DNA of 60,766 bases from an uncultured Flavonifractor sp. (GTDB lineage: Bacteria > Bacillota > Clostridia > Oscillospirales > Oscillospiraceae), in the NCBI GenBank assembly GCA_947346365.1, contig CANAAV010000016.1, forward strand, positions 1-60,766. The letters are read 5' to 3'. Positions 39,382-48,475 of this stretch are shown in pieces. Under the pieces are notes generated by a model. It was not told the origin of the DNA, made no database searches, and saw only the letters and a program-made list of their open reading frames with translations. Every line of letters starts with the position of its first letter. Position 1 is the first letter of the stretch. Both the position numbers and the translations under genes were made by a program.

Positions 39382-41136
39382 TTATACCGACACGGCTTTC
39401 TGCGCCTCGTACAGCCGGGCATACTCTCCCCCCTGGGCCATGAGCTCGGCATGGGTGCCCTCCTCCTGGATGCCGCTGCCGTCGATGACGATAATCCGCC
39501 CGGCGGAGCGGATGGTAGACAGCCGGTGGGCGATGATGAGCGTGGTGCGGCCCTTCGCCAGCTCGTCAAAGGCTCCCTGGATACGGGCCTCGGTGACGCT
39601 GTCCAGGGCGGAGGTGGCCTCGTCTAAAATGAGAATGGGCGGGTTTTTAAGGAAAATCCGGGCAATACTGATGCGCTGCTTCTGTCCGCCAGAGAGCATG
39701 GCGCCCCGCTCCCCCACGTAGGTCTGAAAGCCGTTGGGCATATCCAGAATGTCCTCGTAGATTTCCGCCCGTTTAGCGGCCTCGATAATCTCCTCCTCCG
39801 TAGCGTCCGGCCGGCCGTAGCGGATGTTGTCGTAAACTGTTCCCGCAAAGAGGAACACATCCTGCTGAACGATACCGATCTGCTCCCGCAAAGAGCGCTG
39901 CTTCACACAGCGCACATCCTGCCCGTCCAAAAGAATCCGCCCCCCGGTCACATCGTAAAACCGGGGAATCAGCTGGCACAGGGTGGACTTTCCTCCGCCG
40001 GAGGGCCCCACCACCGCCAAGGTCTCGCCAGGGCGGATATGCAGCGAGACATGCTCCAGCACCGGCTCCTCAGAGCTCTCGTAGCAAAACGTTACATCCT
40101 CCACCCGGATATCTCCCTCTACCTGCGCCAGCTCTTTGGCGTCGGGGGAGTCCTGAATCTCCGGGTCCACCCGCATCAGCTGCACAAAGCGCTTAAAGCC
40201 TGCCATGCCCTGCATAAACTGCTCTACAAAGGCGGAGAGCTTTCGGATCGGGGTGATGAAGGTGGTCACATACAGCGTAAATGTGGTCAGGTCAATCAGG
40301 TCCATTTTCCCCCGCATCATCATATACCCGCCAAAGGCGATGACCAGCACGCTCATGATGCCCATGGCAAATTCCAGGCCCGACTGGTAAACCGCCATGG
40401 CCTTGTAATAGCCCCGCTTGGCCCCCCGGAACTGGTCGTTGGCCCTGCGGAATTTCTCGCTTTCCGCCGCCTCGTTGGCAAAGGCCTTGGCGGTACGCAT
40501 GCCTGAGATGGAGGACTCCACCTCCCCGTTAATACCCGCCAGCCGGGCCTTGACCTCCGTAGACGCCGCCATCATACGCCTGCGGGAGATAATCGTGAAG
40601 ATAATAAACAGCGGCACCACCGCAAAGACAACCAGGGCCAGCTCCCAGCGGATCGACAGCATGACAAAAAAGGCCCCCATCAGGGTGACGGAGGAAATAA
40701 ACAGGTCCTCTGGGCCGTGGTGGGCCAGCTCGGTAATCTCAAACAGATCCCCGGTGACCCGGCTCATCAGCTGGCCGGTGCGGTTCTTATCGTAAAAGGA
40801 AAAGGATAAATCCTGCATGTGGGTGAACAAATCCCGGCGGATGTCCGCCTCCATGCGCACACCCAGCAGATGTCCCCAGTAGGCGACGATGAAATAGAAA
40901 ACGCTCTTGAGCACATACGCCGCCACCAAGGCCCCCATCACCAGGAAGAATGCCCGAAAGGCCCTGTCGGGCAGCAGATGCTCCATGGACAGCCGGGACA
41001 CATAGGGAAAGGCCAGGTCGATGAGGGAGATACACAAGGCGCAGGCCAGATCTAAGGCAAAAATCTTCCAATGCGGCCGGTAATATGAGATAAAAATCCG
41101 CACATAGCCGCTTTTTTTCATCCGTTCTGAGGACAT
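39382..41136 (-). CDS. ABC exporter, fused permease-ATPase
   Basis: About 584 aa; ATG 41136 is chosen with AAAGGAG 11 bases before it (TTG 41145 is the alternative). Six transmembrane segments (about 20-310) are followed by an ATPase domain with Walker A GPSGGGKS, Q-loop VQQDVFLF, signature LSGGQKQR, Walker B ILILDEATSALD and H-loop IAHRLST. A single half-transporter gene implies a homodimer of the MsbA/LmrA type exporting lipid, peptide or drug. It is divergent from the HlyD-like gene. Confidence 0.92.
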   Translation of the reverse strand: MSSERMKKSGYVRIFISYYRPHWKIFALDLACALCISLIDLAFPYVSRLSMEHLLPDRAFRAFFLVMGALVAAYVLKSVFYFIVAYWGHLLGVRMEADIRRDLFTHMQDLSFSFYDKNRTGQLMSRVTGDLFEITELAHHGPEDLFISSVTLMGAFFVMLSIRWELALVVFAVVPLFIIFTIISRRRMMAASTEVKARLAGINGEVESSISGMRTAKAFANEAAESEKFRRANDQFRGAKRGYYKAMAVYQSGLEFAMGIMSVLVIAFGGYMMMRGKMDLIDLTTFTLYVTTFITPIRKLSAFVEQFMQGMAGFKRFVQLMRVDPEIQDSPDAKELAQVEGDIRVEDVTFCYESSEEPVLEHVSLHIRPGETLAVVGPSGGGKSTLCQLIPRFYDVTGGRILLDGQDVRCVKQRSLREQIGIVQQDVFLFAGTVYDNIRYGRPDATEEEIIEAAKRAEIYEDILDMPNGFQTYVGERGAMLSGGQKQRISIARIFLKNPPILILDEATSALDSVTEARIQGAFDELAKGRTTLIIAHRLSTIRSAGRIIVIDGSGIQEEGTHAELMAQGGEYARLYEAQKAVSV

Positions 41137-41226
41137 GGCAAACAACGCTCCTTTTCACAAGCCGCCCTTCCCCGCACGGCGCTCCGGCCGGGGCGGGGCG
41201 CGGCTTTATTTTCGTCAGATTTTATA

Positions 41227-41256
41227 AGTATACCCCGCCAAAGCGCGCTTTGTCAA
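41227..41256 (-). promoter_or_regulatory. Promoter of the ABC exporter with palindromic spacer
   Basis: Minus strand TTGACA (41256-41251), 18-base spacer, TATACT (41232-41227). The spacer contains the perfect 12-bp palindrome AAAGCGCGCTTT (41240-41251), an ideal place for a repressor or MerR-type activator. Confidence 0.75.
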
Positions 41257-41328
41257 CCTCCCGGGCGGCGCAGGCGCGGTCATGCCGCCCCACCCCGCGC
41301 AAAAGGCAAAAACTTTCCAAATCTCCCA

Positions 41329-41357
41329 TTGCAATCTGCAAAAAAATGCCGTAGAAT
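41329..41357 (+). promoter_or_regulatory. Promoter of the HlyD-like / division cluster
   Basis: TTGCAA (41329-41334), 17-base spacer, TAGAAT (41352-41357), 38 bases before the HlyD-like start. Confidence 0.6.
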
Positions 41358-41395
41358 AAGGTTTAACGCCATATTCGCATACATGAGGATCATCT

Positions 41396-42676
41396 ATGAA
41401 GCAAGGAAAGGCCATCAGCCGTATTATCATGCTCCTGCTGCTCTGCGCAGTCATTTTTTACCTTGCCGTCTCCATTTGGCGGGGCTTTCAGGACCCCTTT
41501 TCCACCTACCTCTCTTACACCTGGTCAGTGGACGACACCGTCGAGTGCACCGGTTACCTGGTCCGGGAGGAGCTGCCGCTGATCGGAAGCGGCGGCATTG
41601 TGGATCTGCTTCCGGACGAGGGTGAAAAGGTCGCTCGGGGGGAAACCGTCGCCCTGCTCTACCAGAGCGAGGCCGGCCTGGACCGGCAGCAGGCCCTTCA
41701 AACCCTGTCCCTGGAGCGGGAACAGCTGCAATACGCCCTCCAACACCTGGACCGCGGCGGGGACACCGCCCAGCTCAGCGGACAGATTGTGCAGGCCATT
41801 ACCGCCCTGCGCGCCAGCGCCGCCTCCGGCGATCTGAGCGCCCTGGAGGAGCAGACCATGGCCCTTCGTTCTCTGGTGTACCGACGGGAGCTGACCTATG
41901 AGGACGCCGATGCCGGCGCCGCCCTGGCTGAGTCGATTCAGGCGGTGGACCAGCAGATTGCCGCACTGCGCTCTCAAGCCGCCTATGACACCTCCGTAGT
42001 CGCCGCCCAGGTCTCCGGCATTTTCTCCGGGCAGGCGGACGGCTATGAGGCCCTGCTGACCCCGGACATGCTGGAGAGCCTCTCCGTAGACTACCTGCGG
42101 CAGCTGGATCTCCAAACCCCCCAGCCCCCTCCGGGCACGGTGGGCAAGCTCATCACTAGCGCCCGGTGGTATTTCGCCTGTCTTTTGAACCAGGAGGACG
42201 CGGGCCGTCTGAGCGTGGGCGGCCGCGCTACGGTGCGCTTCTCTCTGGACTGGTCCGGAGAGGTTGACATGGAGGTAGACCGGATCGCGGACGCGGAAAA
42301 CGGACAGTGCCTGGTGGTTTTATCCACCGACCGCTACGCTTCGGACACCACCCTCCTGCGCCGCCAGACAGTGGAGCTGGTATTTGGCACCAGCCGGGGT
42401 ATCCGGGTGCCGAAATCCGCCATCCGGGTGGAGCAGCAGACCCTTACCGATCCGGACACCGGCACCGCCCGGCAGGTCAACGTCACCGGCGTCTACGCCC
42501 TGGTGGGCTCCCAGGCGGAGTTTAAGCCGGTGAACGTTTTGCAGCAGCGGGACGACTACTGCCTGGTAGAGGGAATTCCCTCCGACAGAGCCAGCGAGGC
42601 CAAGAAAACCCTGCGTTCCGGGGACGAAATTATTGTAGCCGCCACAGACCTGTTCGACGGAAAGGTCGTGCGCTGA
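41396..42676 (+). CDS. HlyD-like membrane-fusion / adaptor protein
   Basis: 426 aa: short cytosolic N-terminus, one transmembrane helix (about 10-28), a lipoyl-like hairpin split by a helical region (GGIVDLLPDEGEKVARGETVALLY; helices ~95-190) and beta-barrel-like C-terminal part (YFACLLNQEDAGRLSVGGRATVRF, VRVPKSAIRV-like GIRVPKSAIRV). Periplasmic-adaptor-like proteins of this form precede yggS-sepF in many clostridia and are thought to belong to the cell-division cluster. A link to the divergent ABC exporter is possible but not shown. Confidence 0.8.
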   Translation: MKQGKAISRIIMLLLLCAVIFYLAVSIWRGFQDPFSTYLSYTWSVDDTVECTGYLVREELPLIGSGGIVDLLPDEGEKVARGETVALLYQSEAGLDRQQALQTLSLEREQLQYALQHLDRGGDTAQLSGQIVQAITALRASAASGDLSALEEQTMALRSLVYRRELTYEDADAGAALAESIQAVDQQIAALRSQAAYDTSVVAAQVSGIFSGQADGYEALLTPDMLESLSVDYLRQLDLQTPQPPPGTVGKLITSARWYFACLLNQEDAGRLSVGGRATVRFSLDWSGEVDMEVDRIADAENGQCLVVLSTDRYASDTTLLRRQTVELVFGTSRGIRVPKSAIRVEQQTLTDPDTGTARQVNVTGVYALVGSQAEFKPVNVLQQRDDYCLVEGIPSDRASEAKKTLRSGDEIIVAATDLFDGKVVR

Positions 42677-42718
42677 ACTGCGCCGGAAGGCCGGCGCAAA
42701 AAGGAGGGCAAGGCAGCT

Positions 42719-43447
42719 ATGCCTATAAAAGAAAATATTGCCGCAGTGCGCGCGCGTATAGACGCCGCGGCCCGCCGGGCCGGGCGAGAGCCGGCGGAGA
42801 TTACTTTGGTAGCCGCCACAAAGGTGCAGACCTCCCAGACAATCCGGCAGGCCATCGCCGCAGGAATTACCGTCTGCGGGGAAAACCGGGTCCAGGAGAT
42901 GTGCGCCCACCTGGAGGACAACGCCTATGCCGGGGCCAGCCTCCATTTCATCGGACACCTGCAAACCAACAAAGTCCGCCAGGTAGTGGGCCGGGTAGAC
43001 CTTTTGGAATCCGTGGGTTCCCTGAAGCTGCTGGAGGCCGTGGAGCGCCAGGCCGCCAAGCTGGAGCTGGTACAGGATCTGCTGCTGGAGGTAAACATCG
43101 GCGGCGAGCTGAGCAAAAGCGGCGTGTCTGCGCAGCAGCTGCCCGCCCTGGTGGAGCAGTGCATGAGGTTTGAGCATGTGCGTCTGCGCGGATTAATGGC
43201 AATTCCTCCCGTTTCTGCCACTCCCAGAGGAAATCGAGAATTTTTTGCGAAAATGTATCAGCTTTATGTTGACATAAGAACCGCTTTGGGCGATAATGGG
43301 AGAGGCGTAGACTGCCTTTCCATGGGCATGAGCGGTGATTTCGAGGATGCGATACAAGAGGGCGCTACCCTGGTACGGGTGGGCACCGCCCTGTTTGGTC
43401 CCCGTCCCCCGCTGCACACGGGCGGGACGGTTGATAAACACCAATAA
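42719..43447 (+). CDS. YggS/PLPBP pyridoxal-phosphate homeostasis protein
   Basis: 242 aa from ATG 42719 behind AAGGAGGG. An alanine-racemase-like barrel without the C-terminal domain: PLP lysine K35 in TLVAATKVQT, GENRVQEM, HFIGHLQTNKVRQVV, LLEVNIGGELSKSGV, GLMAIPPVSA, SMGMSGDFEDAIQEGATLVRVGTALFG. It buffers PLP and affects amino-acid pools; the gene is typically next to sepF, as here (29-base gap). Confidence 0.94.
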   Translation: MPIKENIAAVRARIDAAARRAGREPAEITLVAATKVQTSQTIRQAIAAGITVCGENRVQEMCAHLEDNAYAGASLHFIGHLQTNKVRQVVGRVDLLESVGSLKLLEAVERQAAKLELVQDLLLEVNIGGELSKSGVSAQQLPALVEQCMRFEHVRLRGLMAIPPVSATPRGNREFFAKMYQLYVDIRTALGDNGRGVDCLSMGMSGDFEDAIQEGATLVRVGTALFGPRPPLHTGGTVDKHQ

Positions 43448-43476
43448 GCAATGAAGGACGGAGGATTCAAGCATTT

Positions 43477-43977
43477 ATGGGTTTGATGGATGAAATCCGG
43501 CGGCTGGCCCGCCCCTATGAGGACGAAGAAATGGAAGACGATATGGACGATTTTGAGCCTGTCTACCGCGACCGGGATCGGGACCGCCCGGAGCGGAGCG
43601 AGCGGCGCGGCAGTCGGCCGGTTTCCAGCAGCGACGCCGGCGGCCTTTTCCCCGTAGACAACGAGCGCCGGAGCAATAAAGTGGTCAATATTCACACCAC
43701 CACCCAGCTCCAGGTGGTGCTGGTAAAGCCCGACCGGTTTGAAAACGCCTCAGAGATTGCCGACCACCTGCGGGAAAAGCGTACGGTAGTGCTCAATCTG
43801 GAATCCACCAATAAAGACATCGCCCGCCGCCTGCTGGACTTTTTGTCCGGCGTGGCCTATGCCAACGAAGGCAAAATTAAAAAGGTCGCCATCTCCACTT
43901 ACATCATTACCCCTTACAACGTAGACATACTGGGCGATCTCATCGACGAGCTGGAGAACAACGGACTCTATCTCTAA
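43477..43977 (+). CDS. sepF: Cell-division protein SepF
   Basis: 166 aa. An amphipathic N-terminal membrane helix (MGLMDEIRRLA), an acidic/Arg-rich linker, and the SepF core (VVLVKPDRFENASEIADHLR, NLESTNKDIARRLLDFLSGVAY, IKKVAISTYIITPYNVD). It bundles FtsZ filaments and tethers them to the membrane. Followed by divIVA. Confidence 0.95.
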   Translation: MGLMDEIRRLARPYEDEEMEDDMDDFEPVYRDRDRDRPERSERRGSRPVSSSDAGGLFPVDNERRSNKVVNIHTTTQLQVVLVKPDRFENASEIADHLREKRTVVLNLESTNKDIARRLLDFLSGVAYANEGKIKKVAISTYIITPYNVDILGDLIDELENNGLYL

Positions 43978-44026
43978 GCGCTTTCCCGCCCGGCGGGACG
44001 AGACAAACAACAACGGGGTGATACCG

Positions 44027-44749
44027 ATGCTGACACCACAGGAGGTCTCCGAGCATGCTTTTGCCAAGGCGTCTTTCGGCGGCTATAACATGGGCATGGT
44101 GGATGAATTTCTGGACGTGCTGACGGCGGATTATACTGCCTTGTACAAGGAAAACACAACCCTGAAGGCAAAAATGAAGGTGCTGGTAGAGAAAGTGGAG
44201 GAATACCGCTCTACAGAGGACGCCATGCGCCGCGCTCTTTTGGCCGCGCAGAAAATGGCGGACGACATGGTAGCCGAGGCAGAAGCGAAAAAGGCCGCCC
44301 TGCTTAAGGACACCGAGAAGGCCGCGCGGGAGCGCATGGGCCAGCTACGCCAGGAAATTTCGAATGAAGAGTTGCGCCTGCGTTCGGCTCAGGAGGCGAC
44401 CGCCGGATATGTCGGCCAGGTGCGGGAGCTGTGCCGCCGGCAGATGGAGCATTTGAACAGCCTGCCCAGCGTTGTGGCTCCGCCGCCGGAGACAGACCCG
44501 GTAGCCGTCGCCGCCCAGGAGATTGAAGACTCGGTGGAAAAGCTGGTGCAGGACACGCCGGACGCCGTTGCCCAGGCGGACGAGCTCCCGGCTTCAGATG
44601 GCGAGGCCCCCGCTTCCGGAGGTGGGAGCCTTTATGCCGAACTTATGGAGCTCAACCTCTCCGGCCAGGAGGACGCCGTATCCGACGAGCCCACCCGGCG
44701 GATCGACTTTGACCACCTTCAGTTTGGCAAAGATTATGAGATCCGTTAA
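44027..44749 (+). CDS. divIVA: DivIVA-family cell-division / polarity protein
   Basis: 240 aa from ATG 44027; GTG 44018 is probably part of the ribosome-binding region. N-terminal lipid-binding domain (MLTPQEVSEHAFAKASFGGYNMGMVDEFLDVL), then a long coiled coil to about residue 145 and an acidic, Ala/Pro-rich tail ending FGKDYEIR. It recognises negative membrane curvature at septa and poles. Last gene of the division operon. Confidence 0.94.
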   Translation: MLTPQEVSEHAFAKASFGGYNMGMVDEFLDVLTADYTALYKENTTLKAKMKVLVEKVEEYRSTEDAMRRALLAAQKMADDMVAEAEAKKAALLKDTEKAARERMGQLRQEISNEELRLRSAQEATAGYVGQVRELCRRQMEHLNSLPSVVAPPPETDPVAVAAQEIEDSVEKLVQDTPDAVAQADELPASDGEAPASGGGSLYAELMELNLSGQEDAVSDEPTRRIDFDHLQFGKDYEIR

Positions 44750-44756
44750 AAAAGCC

Positions 44757-44785
44757 TTGACAGAATGGATTTTTCCCATTAAGAT
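44757..44785 (+). promoter_or_regulatory. Promoter of the ileS T-box transcript
   Basis: TTGACA (44757-44762), 17-base spacer, TAAGAT (44780-44785), only 7 bases after the divIVA stop. Confidence 0.75.
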
Positions 44786-44786
44786 A

Positions 44787-44816
44787 CTCGCAGGCGCATA
44801 GAGCTGCGCCTGCGAG
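44787..44816 (+). terminator. Hairpin at the start of the T-box transcript
   Basis: Stem CTCGCAGGCGCA / TGCGCCTGCGAG with a 6-nt loop and CGTTTTTG after it. It can terminate the divIVA operon, yet it overlaps the predicted ileS transcription start; a transcript beginning at about 44792 would carry only part of it. Confidence 0.7.
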
Positions 44817-44824
44817 CGTTTTTG

Positions 44825-45094
44825 CGGCGCAAGCCGCGCAGATATGACACATACGCTGGGATGAGGAGGAGTACCTTTCCTGAACTCCGCACAGAGAGCC
44901 GCCGTCTGGTGCAAGGCGGACGGAGCCGGAAGGGGAAAATCACCTCGGAGCGGCCCGCTGAACCCCTTTTAGGGCAGTAGGCGGGGACGGGCGGCGCCGT
45001 TATCCGCCAGTCGAGGGGCCGCGCTGGGTGCGGCAACGAGAGTGGTACCGCAGAGGATTTCGCGCCTTTGTCTCTCCGGAAGAGACAAAGGCGC
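44825..45094 (+). ncRNA. T-box leader of ileS
   Basis: Stem I contains a specifier ATC (44939-44941) in GAAAATCACC, an isoleucine codon. The T-box proper is AACGAGAGTGGTACCGC (about 45034-45051). The intrinsic terminator GCGCCTTTGTCTCT-CCGGA-AGAGACAAAGGCGC (45062-45094) is followed by TTCTCTATTT. Uncharged tRNA-Ile binding to specifier and T-box should favour the antiterminator and allow ileS expression. Confidence 0.93.
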
Positions 45095-45180
45095 TTCTCT
45101 ATTTCACAACCGCCGGCGCCGCTTCTTGAGGCCGGACGTGCACACATTAGATTCTATTTTTAGTAGGAGGAACCACAGCT

Positions 45181-47982
45181 ATGGATTACAACCAGACCGT
45201 CCATCTGCCCAAAACTGATTTTCCCATGCGGGCGGGCCTGCCCAAGCGGGAGCCGGAGATGCTCCAGGCCATGTATGACCAGGATCTCTACCACGCCATG
45301 ATCGCCCGCAACGAGGGCAAACCCCTGTTCATTCTCCACGACGGCCCCCCCTATGCCAACGGCAACATTCACATCGGCACGGCCCTGAACAAAATCCTCA
45401 AGGACATGATTGTCAAGCACCGGAATATGACCGGCTACTGCGCCCCCTATGTGCCCGGCTGGGACACCCACGGCCTGCCCATCGAAAGCGCCATTTTGAA
45501 AAACAAGAAAATCAAGCGGGATGAGCTGACCACCAGCGAATTCCGGGAGAAGTGCAAGGAGTACGCCCTGGATTTCGTGGACAAGCAACGGGAGGGCTTT
45601 AAGCGCCTGGGCGTGCTGGGCGAGTGGGACGATCCCTATCTGACCCTGAAGCCGGAATTTGAGGCCAAACAGATTGAGGTCTTTGGCAAAATGGCCCAGA
45701 GCGGCTTTATTTATAAGGGTATGAAGCCCGTCTACTGGTGTCCCCACGACCAGACCGCCTTGGCCGAGGCCGAGATCGAGTACCAGGACGATCCCTGCAC
45801 CACCATCTTCGTCAAGTTCCCCATCCGGGATGATAAGGGCAAGCTGACCCAGTATGCCGGTCTGGAGCATATTTTCTTTGTTATCTGGACCACCACCCCC
45901 TGGACTATCCCCGGCAACATGGCCATCTGTGTCAACGCCGGTCTGGACTATGTCCTGCTTCAGACCCCCAGCGGCGAGGTCTATATTCTGGCCCAGGCCC
46001 TGGCGGAGGGCGTCTGCAAGGCCGCGGGACTGGACTACGCCGCGTGCAGAACCCTGGCCGTCCTCAAGGGAGAAGAGCTGGAGCTTATGACCGCCAAGCA
46101 CCCTTTCTTCGACCGGGACTCCGTGGTGCTGTGCGGCGATCATGTCACTCTGGACGCGGGCACCGGCTGCGTCCACACCGCCCCCGGCTTCGGCGCGGAC
46201 GACTTCAACATCTGCAAGCAGTATGACGACGCCGGCCTGACCCACATCGGCACTCCTGTGCCCGTCAACGCCAAGGGCGTTATGACCGATGAGAAATATA
46301 ACGGCCGCTATTACGCCGAGGCCAACGAGGCCATTCCTGACGACCTGGCCGCGGCGGGGGCCCTGTTGGCCAGCGAGAAAATCACCCACTCCTATCCCCA
46401 CTGCTGGCGGTGCAAGCACCCCATCATCTACCGGGCCACCGAGCAGTGGTTCTGCTCGGTAGACCCCATCAAGGCCGCGGCCGTGAAGGCCTGCGACGGC
46501 ATTCAGTGGAAACCGGAGTGGGGCAAGGAGCGCATGACCGCCATGATCTCCGAGCGCAGCGACTGGTGCATTTCCCGCCAGCGGGTGTGGGGCGTGCCCA
46601 TTCCCATCTTCTACTGCGCCGAATGCGGCAAGGATATCGTCACCCCTGAGACCATCCAGCACGTAGCCGCCCTCTTCCGGGGGCACGGCTCCAACATCTG
46701 GTTTGACAAAACCGCCGACGAGCTCGCCCCGGAGGGCCTGTGCTGCCCCGTATGCGGCCACAGGCACTTCACCAAGGAAAACGACATCATGGATGTGTGG
46801 TTCGACTCCGGCTCCACCCACGCCGCGGTGTTGGATGGGCGGGATTACCTGCGCTTCCCGGCAGACGTATACCTGGAGGGCGGCGACCAGTACCGCGGCT
46901 GGTTCCAGTCCTCTATGCTCACCTCCATTACCGTTAAAGGCGCGGCCCCCTATAAGCAGATCATCACCCACGGCTGGACGGTAGACGGAGAGGGCAAGGC
47001 TATGCATAAGAGCCTGGGCAACGCCATCGGCCCTGAGGAGATCATCAAGGATTACGGCGCGGATCTGCTGCGGCTGTGGGTGGCCTCCGCCGATTACACC
47101 CAGGACATGCGCATTTCCGGGGAGATTATGAAGCAGCTCTCCCAGGCATATCTGAAAATCCGCAATACCGCCCGGTATATGCTGGGCAACCTGTACGATT
47201 TTGACCCGGACGCCGACATGGTCCCCGTGGAACGGCTCACGGAGCTGGACCGCTATGCCCTGCACCGCTTCAACGAGCTGGCCCGGGCCGCCCAGGCCGC
47301 ATATGAGCGCTATGAATTCCATGGGGTCTACCGGGCTGTGTACAATTTCTGCGTGGTGGATATGTCCAATTTCTATTTGGATATCATTAAAGACCGCCTC
47401 TACTGCGCCGAGCCCGCCGCCCGCCGCTGCGCTCAAACCGCCCTGTACCTGATTTTGGATGGCATGACCCGGCTCATCGCCCCCATTTTGGCCTTCACCA
47501 GCGACGAAATCTGGCACTCTATGCCCCATACCAAGGACGCCGACCCCCGGAGCGTCCTGCTCAATGACATGCCCTGCGGCGATCCCGCCCTGGAGCTTCC
47601 CAGCGAGCTCCAGCAGCGCTGGGAAAAGCTCGTCTCCCTGCGGGACGCGGTCAACAAAGCCCTGGAGAACGCCCGAAATGCAGGCGTATTCAAAAAGGCC
47701 CAGGATACCGAGGTGACCATTTCCGTCAAAGACCCGGCGGACGCCGCCCTGCTCTCCGGCGTGGATCTGGCCGCTTTGTGCATTGTGTCGGCAGTGCATG
47801 TTGTCTCCGAGGCGGTGGAGGGGGAAGAAAATCCCGACTGCCTGATTCCCTGCGCCATTGCGGTGGCCCTTTCCCAGGCGCCCAAGTGCGTCCGCTGCTG
47901 GAACCACGACGGCCGTGTGGGAGAGGATCACGACCACCCTGAGCTGTGTCCCCGCTGCGCTAAAGTGGTGCGGACGCTGTAA
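45181..47982 (+). CDS. ileS: Isoleucyl-tRNA synthetase
   Basis: 933 aa from ATG 45181 behind AGGAGG. Class I synthetase: HIGH motif in PYANGNIHIGTALNK, editing domain, WDTHGLPIE, and the KMSKS-equivalent GEGKAMHKSLGN, in which the second and third positions read AMH. Cys pairs CAEC and CPVC, and a C-terminal zinc finger CVRCW...CPRC. It charges tRNA-Ile. Expression is controlled by the T-box upstream. Confidence 0.96.
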   Translation: MDYNQTVHLPKTDFPMRAGLPKREPEMLQAMYDQDLYHAMIARNEGKPLFILHDGPPYANGNIHIGTALNKILKDMIVKHRNMTGYCAPYVPGWDTHGLPIESAILKNKKIKRDELTTSEFREKCKEYALDFVDKQREGFKRLGVLGEWDDPYLTLKPEFEAKQIEVFGKMAQSGFIYKGMKPVYWCPHDQTALAEAEIEYQDDPCTTIFVKFPIRDDKGKLTQYAGLEHIFFVIWTTTPWTIPGNMAICVNAGLDYVLLQTPSGEVYILAQALAEGVCKAAGLDYAACRTLAVLKGEELELMTAKHPFFDRDSVVLCGDHVTLDAGTGCVHTAPGFGADDFNICKQYDDAGLTHIGTPVPVNAKGVMTDEKYNGRYYAEANEAIPDDLAAAGALLASEKITHSYPHCWRCKHPIIYRATEQWFCSVDPIKAAAVKACDGIQWKPEWGKERMTAMISERSDWCISRQRVWGVPIPIFYCAECGKDIVTPETIQHVAALFRGHGSNIWFDKTADELAPEGLCCPVCGHRHFTKENDIMDVWFDSGSTHAAVLDGRDYLRFPADVYLEGGDQYRGWFQSSMLTSITVKGAAPYKQIITHGWTVDGEGKAMHKSLGNAIGPEEIIKDYGADLLRLWVASADYTQDMRISGEIMKQLSQAYLKIRNTARYMLGNLYDFDPDADMVPVERLTELDRYALHRFNELARAAQAAYERYEFHGVYRAVYNFCVVDMSNFYLDIIKDRLYCAEPAARRCAQTALYLILDGMTRLIAPILAFTSDEIWHSMPHTKDADPRSVLLNDMPCGDPALELPSELQQRWEKLVSLRDAVNKALENARNAGVFKKAQDTEVTISVKDPADAALLSGVDLAALCIVSAVHVVSEAVEGEENPDCLIPCAIAVALSQAPKCVRCWNHDGRVGEDHDHPELCPRCAKVVRTL

Positions 47983-48010
47983 CCCCCTGCGCAGCTTCTC
48001 AATGCACGAA

Positions 48011-48052
48011 AAATGCCCGGAGCTTCCTATAGGAAACTCCGGGCATTTTTTG
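48011..48052. terminator. Terminator between ileS and hfq
   Basis: AAATGCCCGGAG...CTCCGGGCATTT with an inner TTCCTATAGGAA, ending in TTTTTT on the plus strand. It probably serves ileS and possibly the convergent hfq. Confidence 0.9.
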
Positions 48053-48108
48053 TCAAAAGGTCTTCGCCCCGTTTCGCCAAGGCCTGATTTCCCTGTTTCT
48101 GCCGCCCC

Positions 48109-48348
48109 TTATGTATCCGCTTTTTCCTCCACGCCCAGGGGAAGGGCCCGCTCGGGTACAATGGTAGAGATGGCGTGCTTGTAAATAACCTGTTGCTTGG
48201 CCTCGGTCATCAGCACCACTACAAAGGCGTCGTACCCCGCAATCTGTCCCCGCAGCTGATAGCCGTTGATTAGAAAAATAGTGACGCTGGCCCGGCTTTT
48301 CCGGGCACGCAGGAGAAACAGGTCCTGGAGGTTATTTGTCTTTTGCAT
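48109..48348 (-). CDS. hfq: RNA chaperone Hfq
   Basis: 79 aa from ATG 48348 behind AAAGGGTG. Sm fold: NNLQDLFLLRARKSRASVTIFLINGYQLRGQIAGYD (Sm1) and YKHAISTIVP (the YKHAI Sm2 motif). It binds A/U-rich RNA and promotes sRNA-mRNA pairing in enterobacteria; the role in clostridia is less clear. It follows mutL on the same strand but with a 127-base gap that may hold its own promoter. Confidence 0.96.
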   Translation of the reverse strand: MQKTNNLQDLFLLRARKSRASVTIFLINGYQLRGQIAGYDAFVVVLMTEAKQQVIYKHAISTIVPERALPLGVEEKADT

Positions 48349-48475
48349 ATCGGATACACCCTTTCTATCTAGGAAGATGCATCCAATATATACCAATTAA
48401 ATGCAGAAAACCCTCGCACTCCGTCGAAGAGAGAAATTTTCGGCCCCACAGCCCTCTCCCGGACCAAAGCCGGCC

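Noticed and set aside
45160-47937. 925-codon minus-strand ORF opposite ileS
   Set aside because: Exact antisense of a certain IleRS gene; Gly/His/Val-rich composition is the typical complement of a GC-rich coding frame. No start site or promoter.
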